Counted from the stretch's first letter, positions 45,970-55,449 are shown. The stretch: DNA of 64,000 nucleotides from Corynebacterium faecale (GCF_030408735.1 NZ_CP047204.1:2852001-2916000); one strand, 5' to 3'. Numbers and translations are program-made. The notes: generated by a model not told the origin, from the letters alone.

Positions 45970-47643
45970 ATGGATACCAAAGAGCTCCGTGAGATCATCT
46001 CACGCGGGGAGAAAATAGATGTCGAGTTCAAACGACGACGGAGTTCACAGGATCTCAACGATACGGATCTGGTCAAGAATGCAGCCTGCCTAGCTAACGG
46101 CGAAGGCGGGTTGCTCATAGTCGGAGTTGAAGATGACGGCGCTATCACCGGATGCGCCTCTTTCCACCCAAAATCAGGTTCAACAGACCCTCGCAGAATA
46201 GAAGCACTCATAGCGCACCAGACCATTCCAGCACTGCCCACAACAGCAGAAGTACACACGCTGGAGAGCAAGGAAATACTGTGTATCTCCGTCCCCAAGG
46301 CTGACTCACCAGTGGCTACCTCAAAAGGGGTCTACCAGAGGCGAGCGTTGAGAATCGACGGCAAGCCCGAATGCGTAGCAATGGATCCGAGCTACCTTTT
46401 TAGTAGATACAACTCCGTGAACGCGCGTGACTGGGCAAAACTCGAGGCGCTCGGCGCATCCTTTGACGACCTCGCCCCTGATGAGTTCGAACTCTTTCGG
46501 CGCATGGTGCGACAACAAGGTGGGGATGATGTTCTAGCCCAGCTCAGTGATGAAGAGATTGCGAGAGCCCTGGGCTTTTTCAACGATGACCCCGACCCAG
46601 TTAAAAATGGAGCGATCCTTCTCTTTGGCACACGCAGAAGCATAGAACGATGGGTACCCAACCATGAGATCATCCTGCAGGTGATGGACGGTTCTGAAAT
46701 CAAGGTGAATAAGCAGATCAGATCACCCTTGCTGAGTGCCATGAAAGAAGTGGCAGAGCGGCTGGACATCTATCGCACAGAGGAAGAGATAAACTCTGGA
46801 CTTCTAAGAATCGCAGTGCCGAACCTACCCGAACGGGTGACCCGTGAAGCGGTTGCCAATGCGCTGGTGCACCGGGATTACACAGCACTCGGTGCCGTAA
46901 GAATCGTCCTTGACCTCCATAATCTGAATGTCACCAGCCCAGGGGGGCTGCCCCGTGGAGTTACCTTAGACACTTTGCTCAGCGCGTCCACACCCCGAAG
47001 TCCAGCCCTGGCCGATGCATTCAAACGCGCAGGGCTTGTCGATCGTGCTGGTCGAGGCATCCAGGTGATGTATCGTATCCTGCTCTCTGCTGGTCGGGCT
47101 GCCCCCGATTACTCAGCAACCACTGATGAAACAGTTTCGGTAGAGGTACCTGTCAGCGGGTCCAACTTGGAATTCGCCCGGTTCGTTACTACCTGGCAGA
47201 GCAAGAAGAGTGAACTGGAAGTGCTTGAATTGCGACTACTTCACCTTATCCATACCGAGGGACGCTTAACACTCGATGAGATCGCCAACCTTCTCAATGG
47301 CACTCCCATACGCATACGGCGTACCCTCAATCACCTTGCAGATGCGTCTTTGATCGATGTTATTGGTCGAGGCGGATCCAGGGAGTTCAGATTGGGAAGC
47401 GGTTTCTACGACATCGTTGGGCGACGCCCCGACTTCATCCGCTCACAAGTAATGAACGATGTGCGGGCAGAACAGTTAATCCTGGCCTACCTGGGCGAAT
47501 ACGGAAGCATCACCCGTGCACAAGCTGCGGAAACATGCGGACTGACCGGACAGGCGGCGTACCGGATCCTGCGATCACTCTACGAACGCGGGGAGATCGT
47601 CAAGAAAGGACAAACCAGGAACACCCATTATGTGCTTCCCTGA
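45970..47643 (+). CDS. AlbA_2 domain / GHKL-ATPase-like DNA-binding protein
   Basis: Protein of 557 aa. Residues 1-130 form an AlbA_2 (Schlafen-like) domain: IDVEFKRRRS, NAACLANGEGGLLIVGVEDDGAITG. Residues about 275-400 match the HATPase_c_4 type region: VTREAVANALVHRDYTALGA, SPGGLPRGVT, GLVDRAGRGIQVM. Two winged-helix segments follow (about 415-470 and 495-555, ITRAQAAETCGLTGQAAYRI). Such proteins occur in variable and defence-rich regions and are thought to be regulators or effectors; the exact role is unknown. The gene is less GC-rich than its neighbours and sits between 75-bp direct repeats, which points to acquisition and autoregulation. Confidence 0.85.
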   Translation: MDTKELREIISRGEKIDVEFKRRRSSQDLNDTDLVKNAACLANGEGGLLIVGVEDDGAITGCASFHPKSGSTDPRRIEALIAHQTIPALPTTAEVHTLESKEILCISVPKADSPVATSKGVYQRRALRIDGKPECVAMDPSYLFSRYNSVNARDWAKLEALGASFDDLAPDEFELFRRMVRQQGGDDVLAQLSDEEIARALGFFNDDPDPVKNGAILLFGTRRSIERWVPNHEIILQVMDGSEIKVNKQIRSPLLSAMKEVAERLDIYRTEEEINSGLLRIAVPNLPERVTREAVANALVHRDYTALGAVRIVLDLHNLNVTSPGGLPRGVTLDTLLSASTPRSPALADAFKRAGLVDRAGRGIQVMYRILLSAGRAAPDYSATTDETVSVEVPVSGSNLEFARFVTTWQSKKSELEVLELRLLHLIHTEGRLTLDEIANLLNGTPIRIRRTLNHLADASLIDVIGRGGSREFRLGSGFYDIVGRRPDFIRSQVMNDVRAEQLILAYLGEYGSITRAQAAETCGLTGQAAYRILRSLYERGEIVKKGQTRNTHYVLP

Positions 47644-47651
47644 TGCTCTGC

Positions 47652-47726
47652 ATTCAATCAATGATTGAATTGATTCAATCAAAGTGCACCTTCAGTTCTC
47701 ATGATTGAATCATTAGATCAACGGGG
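47652..47726. repeat. 75-bp direct repeat, downstream copy
   Basis: Begins 8 bp after the AlbA_2 gene's stop and matches 45881-45955 with three mismatches. All four 9-mers are intact here (47652-47660, 47662-47670, 47673-47681, 47702-47710). The bases after it lack the -10 box found after the upstream copy, so it should not fire as the same promoter. Confidence 0.95.
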
Positions 47727-47763
47727 CGTTGGGGCGGGGGCTTAAGGGACCGCGGCAGAGGCG

Positions 47764-48123
47764 CTACGCATGTTCTTCGAGAGGATTCAGACGGACTCGC
47801 ACTGACCGGTCTCCATGGGGTTGGATCGCCTCGAAAGTACCGCTGTTCTCGAGGTAGGTGACCGAGAGGTCATAATGCAGCTGTAGACTCAACCAGAATT
47901 GAGGATCAGGGCCAAGGTAGGCAGCCAGGCGCAAGGCGGTATCGGCGGTGATGGCGCGCTTGCCATGAACGATCTCGTTGATCCTGCGCGGAGGGACATC
48001 GATCGCGCGCGCCAAACCATTTTGAGATAACCCCAGGGGCTCCATGAACTCCTCAAGAAGTATCTGGCCGGGCATGACCGGACTCTCGTCGGATTTTCCC
48101 GCCGAACTGTTCTTGGCAACCAT
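47764..48123 (-). CDS. HigA-type antitoxin (XRE/HTH), orphan
   Basis: Protein of 119 aa of the HigA family: MPGQILLEEFMEPLGLSQNG, HTH core LARAIDVPPRRINEIVHGKR, and the typical LRLAAYLGPDPQFWLSLQ. HigA neutralises the RNase HigB and represses the operon. No HigB-like frame is found within the 130 bp upstream or the 37 bp downstream, so the toxin is missing from the locus. The last 20 residues are an extra charged tail. ATG 48123 follows GGAAGGA. Confidence 0.85.
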   Translation of the reverse strand: MVAKNSSAGKSDESPVMPGQILLEEFMEPLGLSQNGLARAIDVPPRRINEIVHGKRAITADTALRLAAYLGPDPQFWLSLQLHYDLSVTYLENSGTFEAIQPHGDRSVRVRLNPLEEHA

Positions 48124-48254
48124 GATGCGTCACATCCTTCCGCAAACCACTCTTCATTCTACGGGCACGGAGTGGGCACGGGCCAGGTTTGGGATTTCAT
48201 CCCCGTTAGCAGCATGATGACGCAGCGCGTTATGGATATTCCTGGAAGGTATAG

Positions 48255-48590
48255 CTATGACGCGGGGCGGGTGTGCGCATTGATATCGAGGAGAATCATC
48301 TCTTCCTCCACATGGACCGTGTACACCTGCGCAGCTTTCCGGGCCGGATACCGGAGGGGTTCCCCAGAACTCAGACAGAACTGCCCCTTATGGAGCCAGC
48401 ACTCCAGCACGCCGTCTTTCACCATACTCTTCAGATGACTGGCACCGACGTGGGTGCAGGCATCATCGATGGCGTAGAAGTGCCCGCCCTCGCGGAAGAT
48501 AGCGATGTCCCGGTCGTGACCTGATTCCATCACTGTGACGAGACGTCTGCTCCCGTCGGGAAATTCATCAACGTGGCAGATTTCGATCAT
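48255..48590 (-). CDS. Rieske [2Fe-2S] ferredoxin
   Basis: Protein of 111 aa with the Rieske cluster motifs DACTHVGA and CWLHKGQF (two Cys, two His), the size of ferredoxin components of aromatic-ring dioxygenases. It carries electrons from a reductase to a terminal oxygenase. ATG 48590 follows AAGGA. It lies 78 bp downstream of nagL on the same strand and may be read through from the gentisate operon, though no reductase or oxygenase subunit is in the window. Confidence 0.85.
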   Translation of the reverse strand: MIEICHVDEFPDGSRRLVTVMESGHDRDIAIFREGGHFYAIDDACTHVGASHLKSMVKDGVLECWLHKGQFCLSSGEPLRYPARKAAQVYTVHVEEEMILLDINAHTRPAS

Positions 48591-48668
48591 GAGTGAGTTC
48601 CTTCGTGGGAGGGGAGACGAACTGGCCCCCTCCGAGAAATCAGAGGGGGCCAGCATCGTGGGTGTGGC

Positions 48669-49403
48669 TTAGAGCCAGCGGGGAGGTTCAGGAACCTCAC
48701 CGGTGGAGGAGGTGACACCTTCAGCGCCGCGGCCGGCCGCGTAGCGGACGATGCCGGCAAGGCTGCCGGAGACCTCAACCTCGGAACCACCGCCAGCAGC
48801 AGGAGCGGCTGAGTAGCGGTCACCGGTGGCTGCGTCGATAAGCACCAGGCCTTCGCCGTGGCCGAGACCGGCCCACTTGGCGGTGATTTCTGCAGCGAGG
48901 GTCTTGAGGATGACCGCCGGGATGTCGCCGAAGCCGGCGACCGCACCAAGGTCAACCGCATGGATCCAGACCTCACGGGAACGCATCCAGAGAATCTCGC
49001 TGCCCGGGACCGTACGACCCTGGGCGGTGAGAACCTCATTGCCCCATGCTTCATCCGAGGACTCGCGCCAGTCAACATCCAGGCGGGCAACGGAGTGCTC
49101 GTGGAGGTTGCGCAGGGCATCCGGATTCAGCGTGGCACCGTAGGCGATTTCCGCGTTGCGCGCCTCGGGGGAGGAGTACATCGGGGTTTTTTCGCCGGTG
49201 TTCGCCCAGTGCATGAGGTTGCACAGTGCGATCGCGTTATAGGCCACGTGAGCGATGATGTGGGAACGGGTCCAACCAGCAAGGTTGGTCGCCTCATCAA
49301 AGTCAGCGTTGTCAATCAGGGACAGCTGACGAGAGTAGTGGGACGTGCCCAGCCTTGCCAAGGTCAGCCGCTCAGAAAGCGGGAGATCGTGGAAAGTGCT
49401 CAT
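48669..49403 (-). CDS. nagL: mycothiol-dependent maleylpyruvate isomerase
   Basis: Enzyme of 244 aa that converts maleylpyruvate to fumarylpyruvate in gentisate degradation, using mycothiol. The DinB-like metal site is intact: His52 (HIIAHVAYNA) and the Glu144-x3-His148 pair in SREVWIHAVDLG, the same positions as in the C. glutamicum enzyme. Its ATG overlaps the TAA of nagK (TAATG), so translation is coupled. Third enzyme of the nagI-K-L set. Confidence 0.96.
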   Translation of the reverse strand: MSTFHDLPLSERLTLARLGTSHYSRQLSLIDNADFDEATNLAGWTRSHIIAHVAYNAIALCNLMHWANTGEKTPMYSSPEARNAEIAYGATLNPDALRNLHEHSVARLDVDWRESSDEAWGNEVLTAQGRTVPGSEILWMRSREVWIHAVDLGAVAGFGDIPAVILKTLAAEITAKWAGLGHGEGLVLIDAATGDRYSAAPAAGGGSEVEVSGSLAGIVRYAAGRGAEGVTSSTGEVPEPPRWL

Positions 49404-50242
49404 TACTCGAACACCGTCTTGTTCTCGATGTAGCCGAGGCCATCGATCTCAACCTTGAGGGTCTCGCCGTCAGCGACGTAGCGCTTTGGGTCACGTGCGT
49501 GGCCCACGCCGCCCGGGGTACCGGTGATGATGACATCGCCGGCATCCAGTGGATAGATGTGGGTGATGTACTCAATGAGCTTCTCGGGGCTGAAGACCAG
49601 GTCATTGGTCGGGGTGGACTGCATCTTCTCACCCTCGAGGTAGGTGGCAAGCTCGCCACCGAACTCGAAGGAATCAGGGGTGGTCATCCAGGGGCCGAAA
49701 CCGGCGGACTTTTCAAAGGACTTACCCTGGTGCCACTGTGGAGCGGCAGCTGGGACGCGGTACTGGAAGTCACGCATAGTGTAGTCGTTCATGATTGCGT
49801 AGCCTGCGATGTACTCCTTGGCGTCAGCCTCCTTGACGCGACGTGCGCGCTTGGAGATGACAACCGCCAGCTCACCTTCCCAGTCGATGGCCTTATTGGC
49901 CCACTCCGGGACAACAACATCATCGTAGGGGCCGACGAGAGCATCCGGGTACTTCACAAAGAGGGTTGGGTCATTAGGCAGTGGGCGGCCCATCTCCTTG
50001 ATGTGGTTGGCGTAGTTCAGGCCAACGCAGACGATCTTCTTCGGAGCCGGGACAACGGCGTCCAGATCCTTCTTGTCAAAGGTGACCACCTCGCCGGAGG
50101 CGTTCTCAGCGAGTTCACGCCAGTTGCTCTCCTGAAGCAGCTCGCCGACGTTGGCGAAGCCCTCAATCGGGGTAGCTGTGGTCTCGGACTCGACGCGAGC
50201 CGTGATGGTGGAGCCGTTGGTACGAATAGTTGCTAGACGCAT
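49403..50242 (-). CDS. nagK: fumarylpyruvate hydrolase
   Basis: Enzyme of 279 aa of the FAA-hydrolase fold that splits fumarylpyruvate into fumarate and pyruvate. The acidic metal ligands lie in the WEGELAVVI segment and the loop near [24 protein letters not shown] and the ending [13 protein letters not shown] are family hallmarks. ATG 50242 is 7 nt past the stop of nagI. Confidence 0.94.
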   Translation of the reverse strand: MRLATIRTNGSTITARVESETTATPIEGFANVGELLQESNWRELAENASGEVVTFDKKDLDAVVPAPKKIVCVGLNYANHIKEMGRPLPNDPTLFVKYPDALVGPYDDVVVPEWANKAIDWEGELAVVISKRARRVKEADAKEYIAGYAIMNDYTMRDFQYRVPAAAPQWHQGKSFEKSAGFGPWMTTPDSFEFGGELATYLEGEKMQSTPTNDLVFSPEKLIEYITHIYPLDAGDVIITGTPGGVGHARDPKRYVADGETLKVEIDGLGYIENKTVFE

Positions 50243-50249
50243 ATTGGTT

Positions 50250-51377
50250 CTAGATTCCTTCCGGAGTAAAAGTACGTGCGAGGTTCAGAGCCTCGAAGAT
50301 TGGTGCATCGGAGAAGCAGAACAGATCGGTACCCTCTTCAGAGGACTCGATGCTCCACTTCTGCCAGGACGGAACATTCACGATGTCGCCGTGCTTGGCT
50401 TCGAAGGTCTTGTCGCCAACATTGATTGTGGCAGATCCCTCGAATACCTGGAAGCAGCGGTTGCCGACCTCGTGGATCGGGGTGGTCTTGGCACCCGGAC
50501 GCAGACGGTGGAACTCTGCACGGATGGTGGACATCACGTCACCGCCGGTGGTGGGGTTGGTGTAGCGGATGGCTGCGTGCCCCGGTGCCACGGTACCTGG
50601 GTGGCCAGCTTCTTCAAGTGCGAGCTGATCCTTGAGCGCTGCGTCAGTGTGCTCCCATGCGTAACGACCAATGGTGGAGGAAGAGGTCTTACCTGGGAAC
50701 GCCACTGGGCGCAGACCCGGGTGAGCCCAGAGACGCTCAGAGCGGGACAGGTCAGGAGTGGACTCATCGGTGAGCTTCTCGGTGCCGTACTCGAAGAAGC
50801 CGGTGTCCATCTGGTACGCGAACGGGATGTCCAGGCCATCGAGCCAAGCCATTGGCTCGGTCGCGATGTTGTGGTGGCCGTGGTAGTTCCAGCCTGGGGT
50901 CAGGAGGAAGTCTCCACGACGCATTGGCACTGGGTCACCGTTAACCACGGTCCAGACGCCTTCGCCCTCAATGACGAAGCGGAAGGCATTCTGGGAGTGG
51001 CGGTGCTCAGGAGCATTCTCACCCGGCGCCAGGTACTGGATGGCAGCCCAGAGGGTGGGGGAGATGTAGGTGTTGCCGTCCAGTCCCGGGTTGGCCAGGC
51101 CGATGGCACGGCGCTCGCCGCCACGGCCGACGGGAACAAGCTCACCGGAACGCTGGGCGAGCTTCAGCAGCTCTGCCCAATCCCACTTGTGCGCAACTGC
51201 ACGTGGCTCCGGATGGTTCGGCATGAGGCCACCGATCTGGGTCCACAGTGGCTTCAGGTGGATCTCATCCATGCGCTGGTACATGGCATCGAGCTCTGCC
51301 TGCTCCTCAGGAGTGGCTGGCGGAACTTCCATCTGGACATGTTCGGTTGAGTAGTCGGTGTTCTTTGGGGCACCCAT
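50250..51377 (-). CDS. nagI: gentisate 1,2-dioxygenase
   Basis: Ring-cleaving bicupin of 375 aa that opens gentisate to maleylpyruvate with Fe(II) and O2. The first cupin has the iron ligands in [18 protein letters not shown] and the distal His in YHGHHN; the second cupin spans about residues 250-360. ATG 51377 follows GAGGAGGA; the extension to 51449 is unsupported. First gene of nagI-nagK-nagL. Upstream lie repeats (51488-51541) likely read by NagR. Confidence 0.95.
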   Translation of the reverse strand: MGAPKNTDYSTEHVQMEVPPATPEEQAELDAMYQRMDEIHLKPLWTQIGGLMPNHPEPRAVAHKWDWAELLKLAQRSGELVPVGRGGERRAIGLANPGLDGNTYISPTLWAAIQYLAPGENAPEHRHSQNAFRFVIEGEGVWTVVNGDPVPMRRGDFLLTPGWNYHGHHNIATEPMAWLDGLDIPFAYQMDTGFFEYGTEKLTDESTPDLSRSERLWAHPGLRPVAFPGKTSSSTIGRYAWEHTDAALKDQLALEEAGHPGTVAPGHAAIRYTNPTTGGDVMSTIRAEFHRLRPGAKTTPIHEVGNRCFQVFEGSATINVGDKTFEAKHGDIVNVPSWQKWSIESSEEGTDLFCFSDAPIFEALNLARTFTPEGI

Positions 51378-51487
51378 CTTGGATTCCTCCTCGTTTATGG
51401 TGTCGGTGTCGTTGCCACTCGTGCGGCCCATATGGAACCCCGGAAACATGGGGCTGACCCGCTTTAATGAGGGAAACGTGACCGTTT

Positions 51488-51541
51488 AACAGTTGTGGCG
51501 AACAGTTAAGTCTTCTCACTGTTTGTGAACTCGAACATATT
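51488..51541. promoter_or_regulatory. candidate NagR operator region of nagI
   Basis: AACAGTT occurs at 51488 and 51501, with its complement ACTGTT at 51518, followed by CTCGAACATATT (51530-51541), which recurs exactly before the transporter gene at 52452. IclR regulators bind such short inverted or direct repeats; assignment to NagR is inferred. The nagI-nagR gap (51378-51634) holds no gene. Confidence 0.45.
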
Positions 51542-51634
51542 GACATATCAATCGTGACTCAAAGAGTTTCCGCCATGTGGAAACGCTGGTCGGCGGGGGT
51601 GGAAAAATTGGATATTCCACCCCTTGAATGACCT

Positions 51635-52402
51635 TTAGGGAACCCGATACGTGGCCAGTGTGCGGTTCAAATCCCGCATATGGCGGGTGAGGGAATCCAC
51701 ACAGCGGGGGTAGGCCTCACGGAAGCGTTGGGAAGGTACCGCCAACGACAATGCACCCAGAACGTCGCCCACATCATTGAGCAGGCATTCTGCGACGGCG
51801 CTCACGTCCTGTTCGAAGAACCCGAAGTTGGTCCCATGCCCCCGGTCACGTGTCCGACGCAGGCGCTTCCGAAGGTTCTCGAACTCCTCATCACTGAGAT
51901 TCGAATAGAGAGCCCTGAGCTCGCCGGGGGAGAGTTCCGCCAACATGACCAGACCGCCGGAGTTCTGCATAGCCGGCATCACCTGACCACGACGGTTTCC
52001 CACACGCACGGGATTTGTGCCCTCCACAGTGTGAATGAAGTGGCAGTTGGGCCCCTGGAGGATGATGAGGTGACAAGTTTCACCCGTCTCCGCGGCCATC
52101 GCCTCCATATGGTGACGGCACATGCGGGTCAGATCAGACCCCAGACCAGGCTGGAGAGCCGAAGTTGCCAGGGCAGGGCCAGGCAGATAGAGCCGTGATT
52201 CACTACGGACCGCGAACCCACGATAGACGAGCATGGCCATGGATCTATGGACGGTGGATAAACCCACCCCCAGCTCTTCCGCCGCTCCAGAGATGGTCAG
52301 GGCGCCTGAATCCCGGAGCAGGAGGATCAGCTGCAGAGCAGTGTCCACGGAGCCCAGAAAAGACTTCGGGGGTAGGCCGTGGGTGGGGGCGATGTTTCTC
52401 AT
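51635..52402 (-). CDS. nagR: IclR family regulator of gentisate genes
   Basis: Regulator of 255 aa: N-terminal HTH (about 18-70, TISGAAEELGVGLSTVHRSMAMLV) and the C-terminal IclR effector domain (about 85-250). By synteny with C. glutamicum NagR it responds to gentisate or a relative and controls nagIKL and the divergent transporter gene. ATG 52402 is used; TACAAT about 30 nt upstream would place the RNA start so that AAGGA is in the leader. GTG 52417 is the alternative. Confidence 0.9.
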   Translation of the reverse strand: MRNIAPTHGLPPKSFLGSVDTALQLILLLRDSGALTISGAAEELGVGLSTVHRSMAMLVYRGFAVRSESRLYLPGPALATSALQPGLGSDLTRMCRHHMEAMAAETGETCHLIILQGPNCHFIHTVEGTNPVRVGNRRGQVMPAMQNSGGLVMLAELSPGELRALYSNLSDEEFENLRKRLRRTRDRGHGTNFGFFEQDVSAVAECLLNDVGDVLGALSLAVPSQRFREAYPRCVDSLTRHMRDLNRTLATYRVP

Positions 52403-52451
52403 TGTCCTTCTTTCCACATAGGGGAATCATTTTGATTGTAACTTAGCTCAC

Positions 52452-52463
52452 CTCGAACATATT
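52452..52463 (+). promoter_or_regulatory. CTCGAACATATT motif before transporter gene
   Basis: Identical to 51530-51541 upstream of nagI. It ends 3 nt before ATG 52467, inside the divergent promoter region shared with nagR. Confidence 0.4.
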
Positions 52464-52466
52464 TCT

Positions 52467-53807
52467 ATGACATCACACGCATCAGAGGGCGGAGACGCAA
52501 ATAACAGCGCTCCCGGGTCGACTCGGGTCGGCACGACAGCCCTCGACACCAAGCAGCACTCCTTCACGATCCTCGGCATCGGTGGACGGCGTCTCGCAGC
52601 GGTTCTACTGGGCTGGTTCTTCGTCGTCTTCGATGGCTACGACCTGATCGTCTACGGCACCGTTCAAACCGCACTCGCCAACGAGTGGGGCCTGGGCCCC
52701 GCACAACTCGGCACCATCGGCTCCATGGCCTTCTTCGGAATGGCCATCGGCGCCGTCTTCATCGGGCGACTCTCAGACCGCGTCGGCCGCAAGGCGGCAG
52801 TCATCGGCTCTGTGGTCATTTTGTCAGTGTTCACCCTCCTCTGCGCCTTCGCACCCAACCCCTGGGTCTTCGGCGCGTTCCGCCTGATCGCAGGACTTGG
52901 CCTCGGTGGCCTGGTCCCATCCGTCAATGCCATGGTCTCCGACCTGGTTCCACGCCACACGATGTCCGCCTGGGCAACCGTCATGATGTCAGGCGTGCCC
53001 CTCGGCGGTTCCATCGCAGCTCTCCTCGCCGGCCCGATCGTCACCTCCTCCGAAGAATGGGGCTGGCGCATCATGTTCCTGCTGGCCCTCATCCCACTCG
53101 TGTTCGGCCTCCCACTGGCGCTGAAGGTCATCCCCTCCGACAAGGAGATCCACGACGACCACGTCGCACGTGAAGGCGAAGACGAAGCAGCAGGCTTCAA
53201 GGATCTCCTGGCCTCCCGCTACCGCTGGGTGTCCATCTGGTTCGCCCTGGCCACCTTCTTCACACTTCTGGCATGGTACGGCCTGGGAACCTGGCTGCCA
53301 CGCCTCATGGAGCAGGCCGGCTACAACTTCGGCCACGCCCTGATGTTCACCCTCGCACTGAACCTCGGTGCGATCATCGGCTCCGTAGTCACGGCCTGGG
53401 CCGGCGACCGCTTCGGACCAATCCGTTCCGGCGCAATCGCAGCAGCCATCGCCGGCATCGCCTTGTTCATGCTCCTGCTCTACCCACCGGTCTGGGCCGT
53501 GTACATCATCCTCATCCTCGCAGGTGTGGGTACCCACGGCACCCAGATCCTCATCATCGCCGCTGTGGCCAACTTCTACCCAAGCAACCTCCGCGGAACC
53601 GCCCTGGGTTGGGCGCTGGGTGTCGGTCGCATCGGTGCGGTGGCTGCTCCACAGCTGGCAGGCCTCCTGCTGGCATGGAACCTCGGCGTCAACTCCAACT
53701 TCGTTCTGTTCGCCGGAGCAGCAGTCTTCTCAGCCCTGTCGCTGGTGATTCTGCTCCGTCTGCAGAAAGCCTTCGGCCTCCGGCACAGGGTTGTCGTCCA
53801 GGGCTGA
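52467..53807 (+). CDS. nagT: aromatic acid:H+ symporter (gentisate/3-hydroxybenzoate uptake)
   Basis: MFS protein of 446 aa in the AAHS family with 12 TM helices. The DxxD-type motif DGYDLIVYGT sits in TM1, loop 2-3 is GRLSDRVGRK, and loop 8-9 is AWAGDRFGP. It imports aromatic acids with protons. The N-terminal 35 residues are hydrophilic, as in C. glutamicum GenK. It is divergent from nagR and followed by the hydroxylase gene. No Shine-Dalgarno sequence is visible. Confidence 0.92.
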   Translation: MTSHASEGGDANNSAPGSTRVGTTALDTKQHSFTILGIGGRRLAAVLLGWFFVVFDGYDLIVYGTVQTALANEWGLGPAQLGTIGSMAFFGMAIGAVFIGRLSDRVGRKAAVIGSVVILSVFTLLCAFAPNPWVFGAFRLIAGLGLGGLVPSVNAMVSDLVPRHTMSAWATVMMSGVPLGGSIAALLAGPIVTSSEEWGWRIMFLLALIPLVFGLPLALKVIPSDKEIHDDHVAREGEDEAAGFKDLLASRYRWVSIWFALATFFTLLAWYGLGTWLPRLMEQAGYNFGHALMFTLALNLGAIIGSVVTAWAGDRFGPIRSGAIAAAIAGIALFMLLLYPPVWAVYIILILAGVGTHGTQILIIAAVANFYPSNLRGTALGWALGVGRIGAVAAPQLAGLLLAWNLGVNSNFVLFAGAAVFSALSLVILLRLQKAFGLRHRVVVQG

Positions 53808-53898
53808 TCCCCAAGGTGGCCTTATGGGGCAGCCTTTTGGGGTGGCCTTTTGGGGTCCGGTTCTAAGGGCAAGCTCCATAAAACTGCAGCTACACCCC

Positions 53899-53922
53899 AA
53901 GGGGCCATCCCACAGGCCCCTT
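53899..53922 (+). terminator. weak hairpin between transporter and hydroxylase genes
   Basis: AAGGGGCC / GGCCCCTT stem with an 8-nt loop but no T-run. It may act as a partial terminator or an RNA-stability element between the two catabolic genes. Confidence 0.4.
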
Positions 53923-54055
53923 AAACAACACAAACCATATCCTGGGGCTGAGATACACCAAGCGCCCCGGGGAGCAGAGTCCCAGAAGGCCGGAAGTCAC
54001 CTCCTCCGGTTTGGCACAACACAATCATCCAGTAATCAGATAGGAAGTTTCAATC

Positions 54056-55396
54056 ATGGTTTCCACTCTCACCAAGACCGATGAGCTGAAGGGTCAATCC
54101 ATCGTTATCGCCGGTGGCGGCATCGGTGGTGCAGCTGGCGCACTGGCTCTCTCCCTGCGTGGCGCTGATGTCACCCTGTTCGAGCGCGCTCCTGAGTTCA
54201 AGGAGGTGGGTGCAGGTCTGCAGATCGGTCCTCACGGCTGGCGCATGCTTGAGGGCTGGGGTGTCATCGACCGCATCATCGCAGCCGGTTACCTCCCGGA
54301 TGATATGCAGTTCCGCGACGCCATCAGCCGCGAAACCATCCTGACTCTGGAATTCGATGAGGAGTTCCAGAAGCACTACGGTGGGCGTTACCTGGTCATC
54401 CACCGCTCTGATCTCCTGTCCATCCTGGTTGAGGCTGCCATCGAAGCTGGTGCAGACCTGCATAACGGTGCCACCGTCGGTGAATCACGCCGCACTGAAA
54501 ACGGCATCGAGGTCGACCTGGAGTGGACCGACAAGGAAGGCCCAGCCACTTTCGAAGCTGACGCATTCCTGGCATTCGACGGCATCCACTCCCGCCAGCG
54601 CAAGCTGCTCGTTGAGGATGAGCCGGTTCCTTCCGCCTACGTTGCTTACCGCGGCACCTCCAAGCTGCAGGAAGATGAAGCCATGAAGGACCTCAAGTCC
54701 GTCATCGGTTACATCGGACCAAACGTCCACTTCATCCAGTACCCACTCCGCGGTGGCGAGCTGCTCAACCAGGTGGCTGTCTTCGAATCAAAGCGCTACC
54801 TCGAAGGCCGCGAAGCCGGAAACGTCCCTGAGGACTGGGGTAACCCAGAGGAGCTCAAGCAGGCGTACACCCACTGCTCCGACTTCATCCAGGACCGTCT
54901 GGACACCCTCTGGACCAACAACTGGTGGCAGATGTCCGACCGCGAGCCAGTTCTCAAGTGGAACCACGGCCGCATGCTCCTCGTTGGCGACGCCGCACAC
55001 CCACCACTGCAGTACCTCGCTTCCGGTGCCGTCATGGCCATGGAGGATGCTGAGGCCATCGCCATCTTCGCTTCTGAGGCTGCTGATGCCGGCAACCTGG
55101 ATTGGGAAGAGGTCTTCGCAGAGGTATCCGCTGAGCGTGCACCACGCTGTGCCCGCATCCAGACCACCGGTCGTTTCTGGGGCGAGCTGTGGCACCTCGA
55201 CGGCACCGCCCGTCTGATCCGTAACGAGCTCTTCCGTCAGGCTGACCGCACCGGTTGGTTCCAGTACGCCGATTGGCTCTGGGGTTACGACGCCTCCAAG
55301 CGCGAGTACCTGAAGGATCCTTCCAAGGGCGATCTCCCAGCTGAGATCCAGGAGTGGCGTTACGCCCTCCTCGAAGAGCAGAACATCGCAAACTAA
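54056..55396 (+). CDS. nagX: 3-hydroxybenzoate 6-hydroxylase
   Basis: Flavoprotein monooxygenase of 446 aa (group A). FAD motifs are [19 protein letters not shown] near residue 18, the DG motif [12 protein letters not shown] near residue 178, and [15 protein letters not shown] near residue 308. It hydroxylates 3-hydroxybenzoate to gentisate with NADH and O2, feeding nagI. ATG 54056 follows AGGAAG. Codon choice is that of highly expressed genes. Confidence 0.92.
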   Translation: MVSTLTKTDELKGQSIVIAGGGIGGAAGALALSLRGADVTLFERAPEFKEVGAGLQIGPHGWRMLEGWGVIDRIIAAGYLPDDMQFRDAISRETILTLEFDEEFQKHYGGRYLVIHRSDLLSILVEAAIEAGADLHNGATVGESRRTENGIEVDLEWTDKEGPATFEADAFLAFDGIHSRQRKLLVEDEPVPSAYVAYRGTSKLQEDEAMKDLKSVIGYIGPNVHFIQYPLRGGELLNQVAVFESKRYLEGREAGNVPEDWGNPEELKQAYTHCSDFIQDRLDTLWTNNWWQMSDREPVLKWNHGRMLLVGDAAHPPLQYLASGAVMAMEDAEAIAIFASEAADAGNLDWEEVFAEVSAERAPRCARIQTTGRFWGELWHLDGTARLIRNELFRQADRTGWFQYADWLWGYDASKREYLKDPSKGDLPAEIQEWRYALLEEQNIAN

Positions 55397-55413
55397 CGCT
55401 CACTCACGGTTAC

Positions 55414-55449
55414 GGCCACCCCACGCATCACGCGCGGGGTGGCCATTTC
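55414..55449 (+). terminator. terminator after hydroxylase gene
   Basis: GGCCACCCC / GGGGTGGCC stem (extended by GCG pairs) followed by ATTTCTGTT, 18 bp past the stop. Confidence 0.85.

Noticed and set aside
45881..47726. AlbA_2 cassette as an insertion sequence or prophage remnant with att sites
   Set aside because: There is no transposase or integrase, no terminal inverted repeats bounding the unit and no tRNA target; the repeats look like operator arrays. A past recombination event cannot be excluded.
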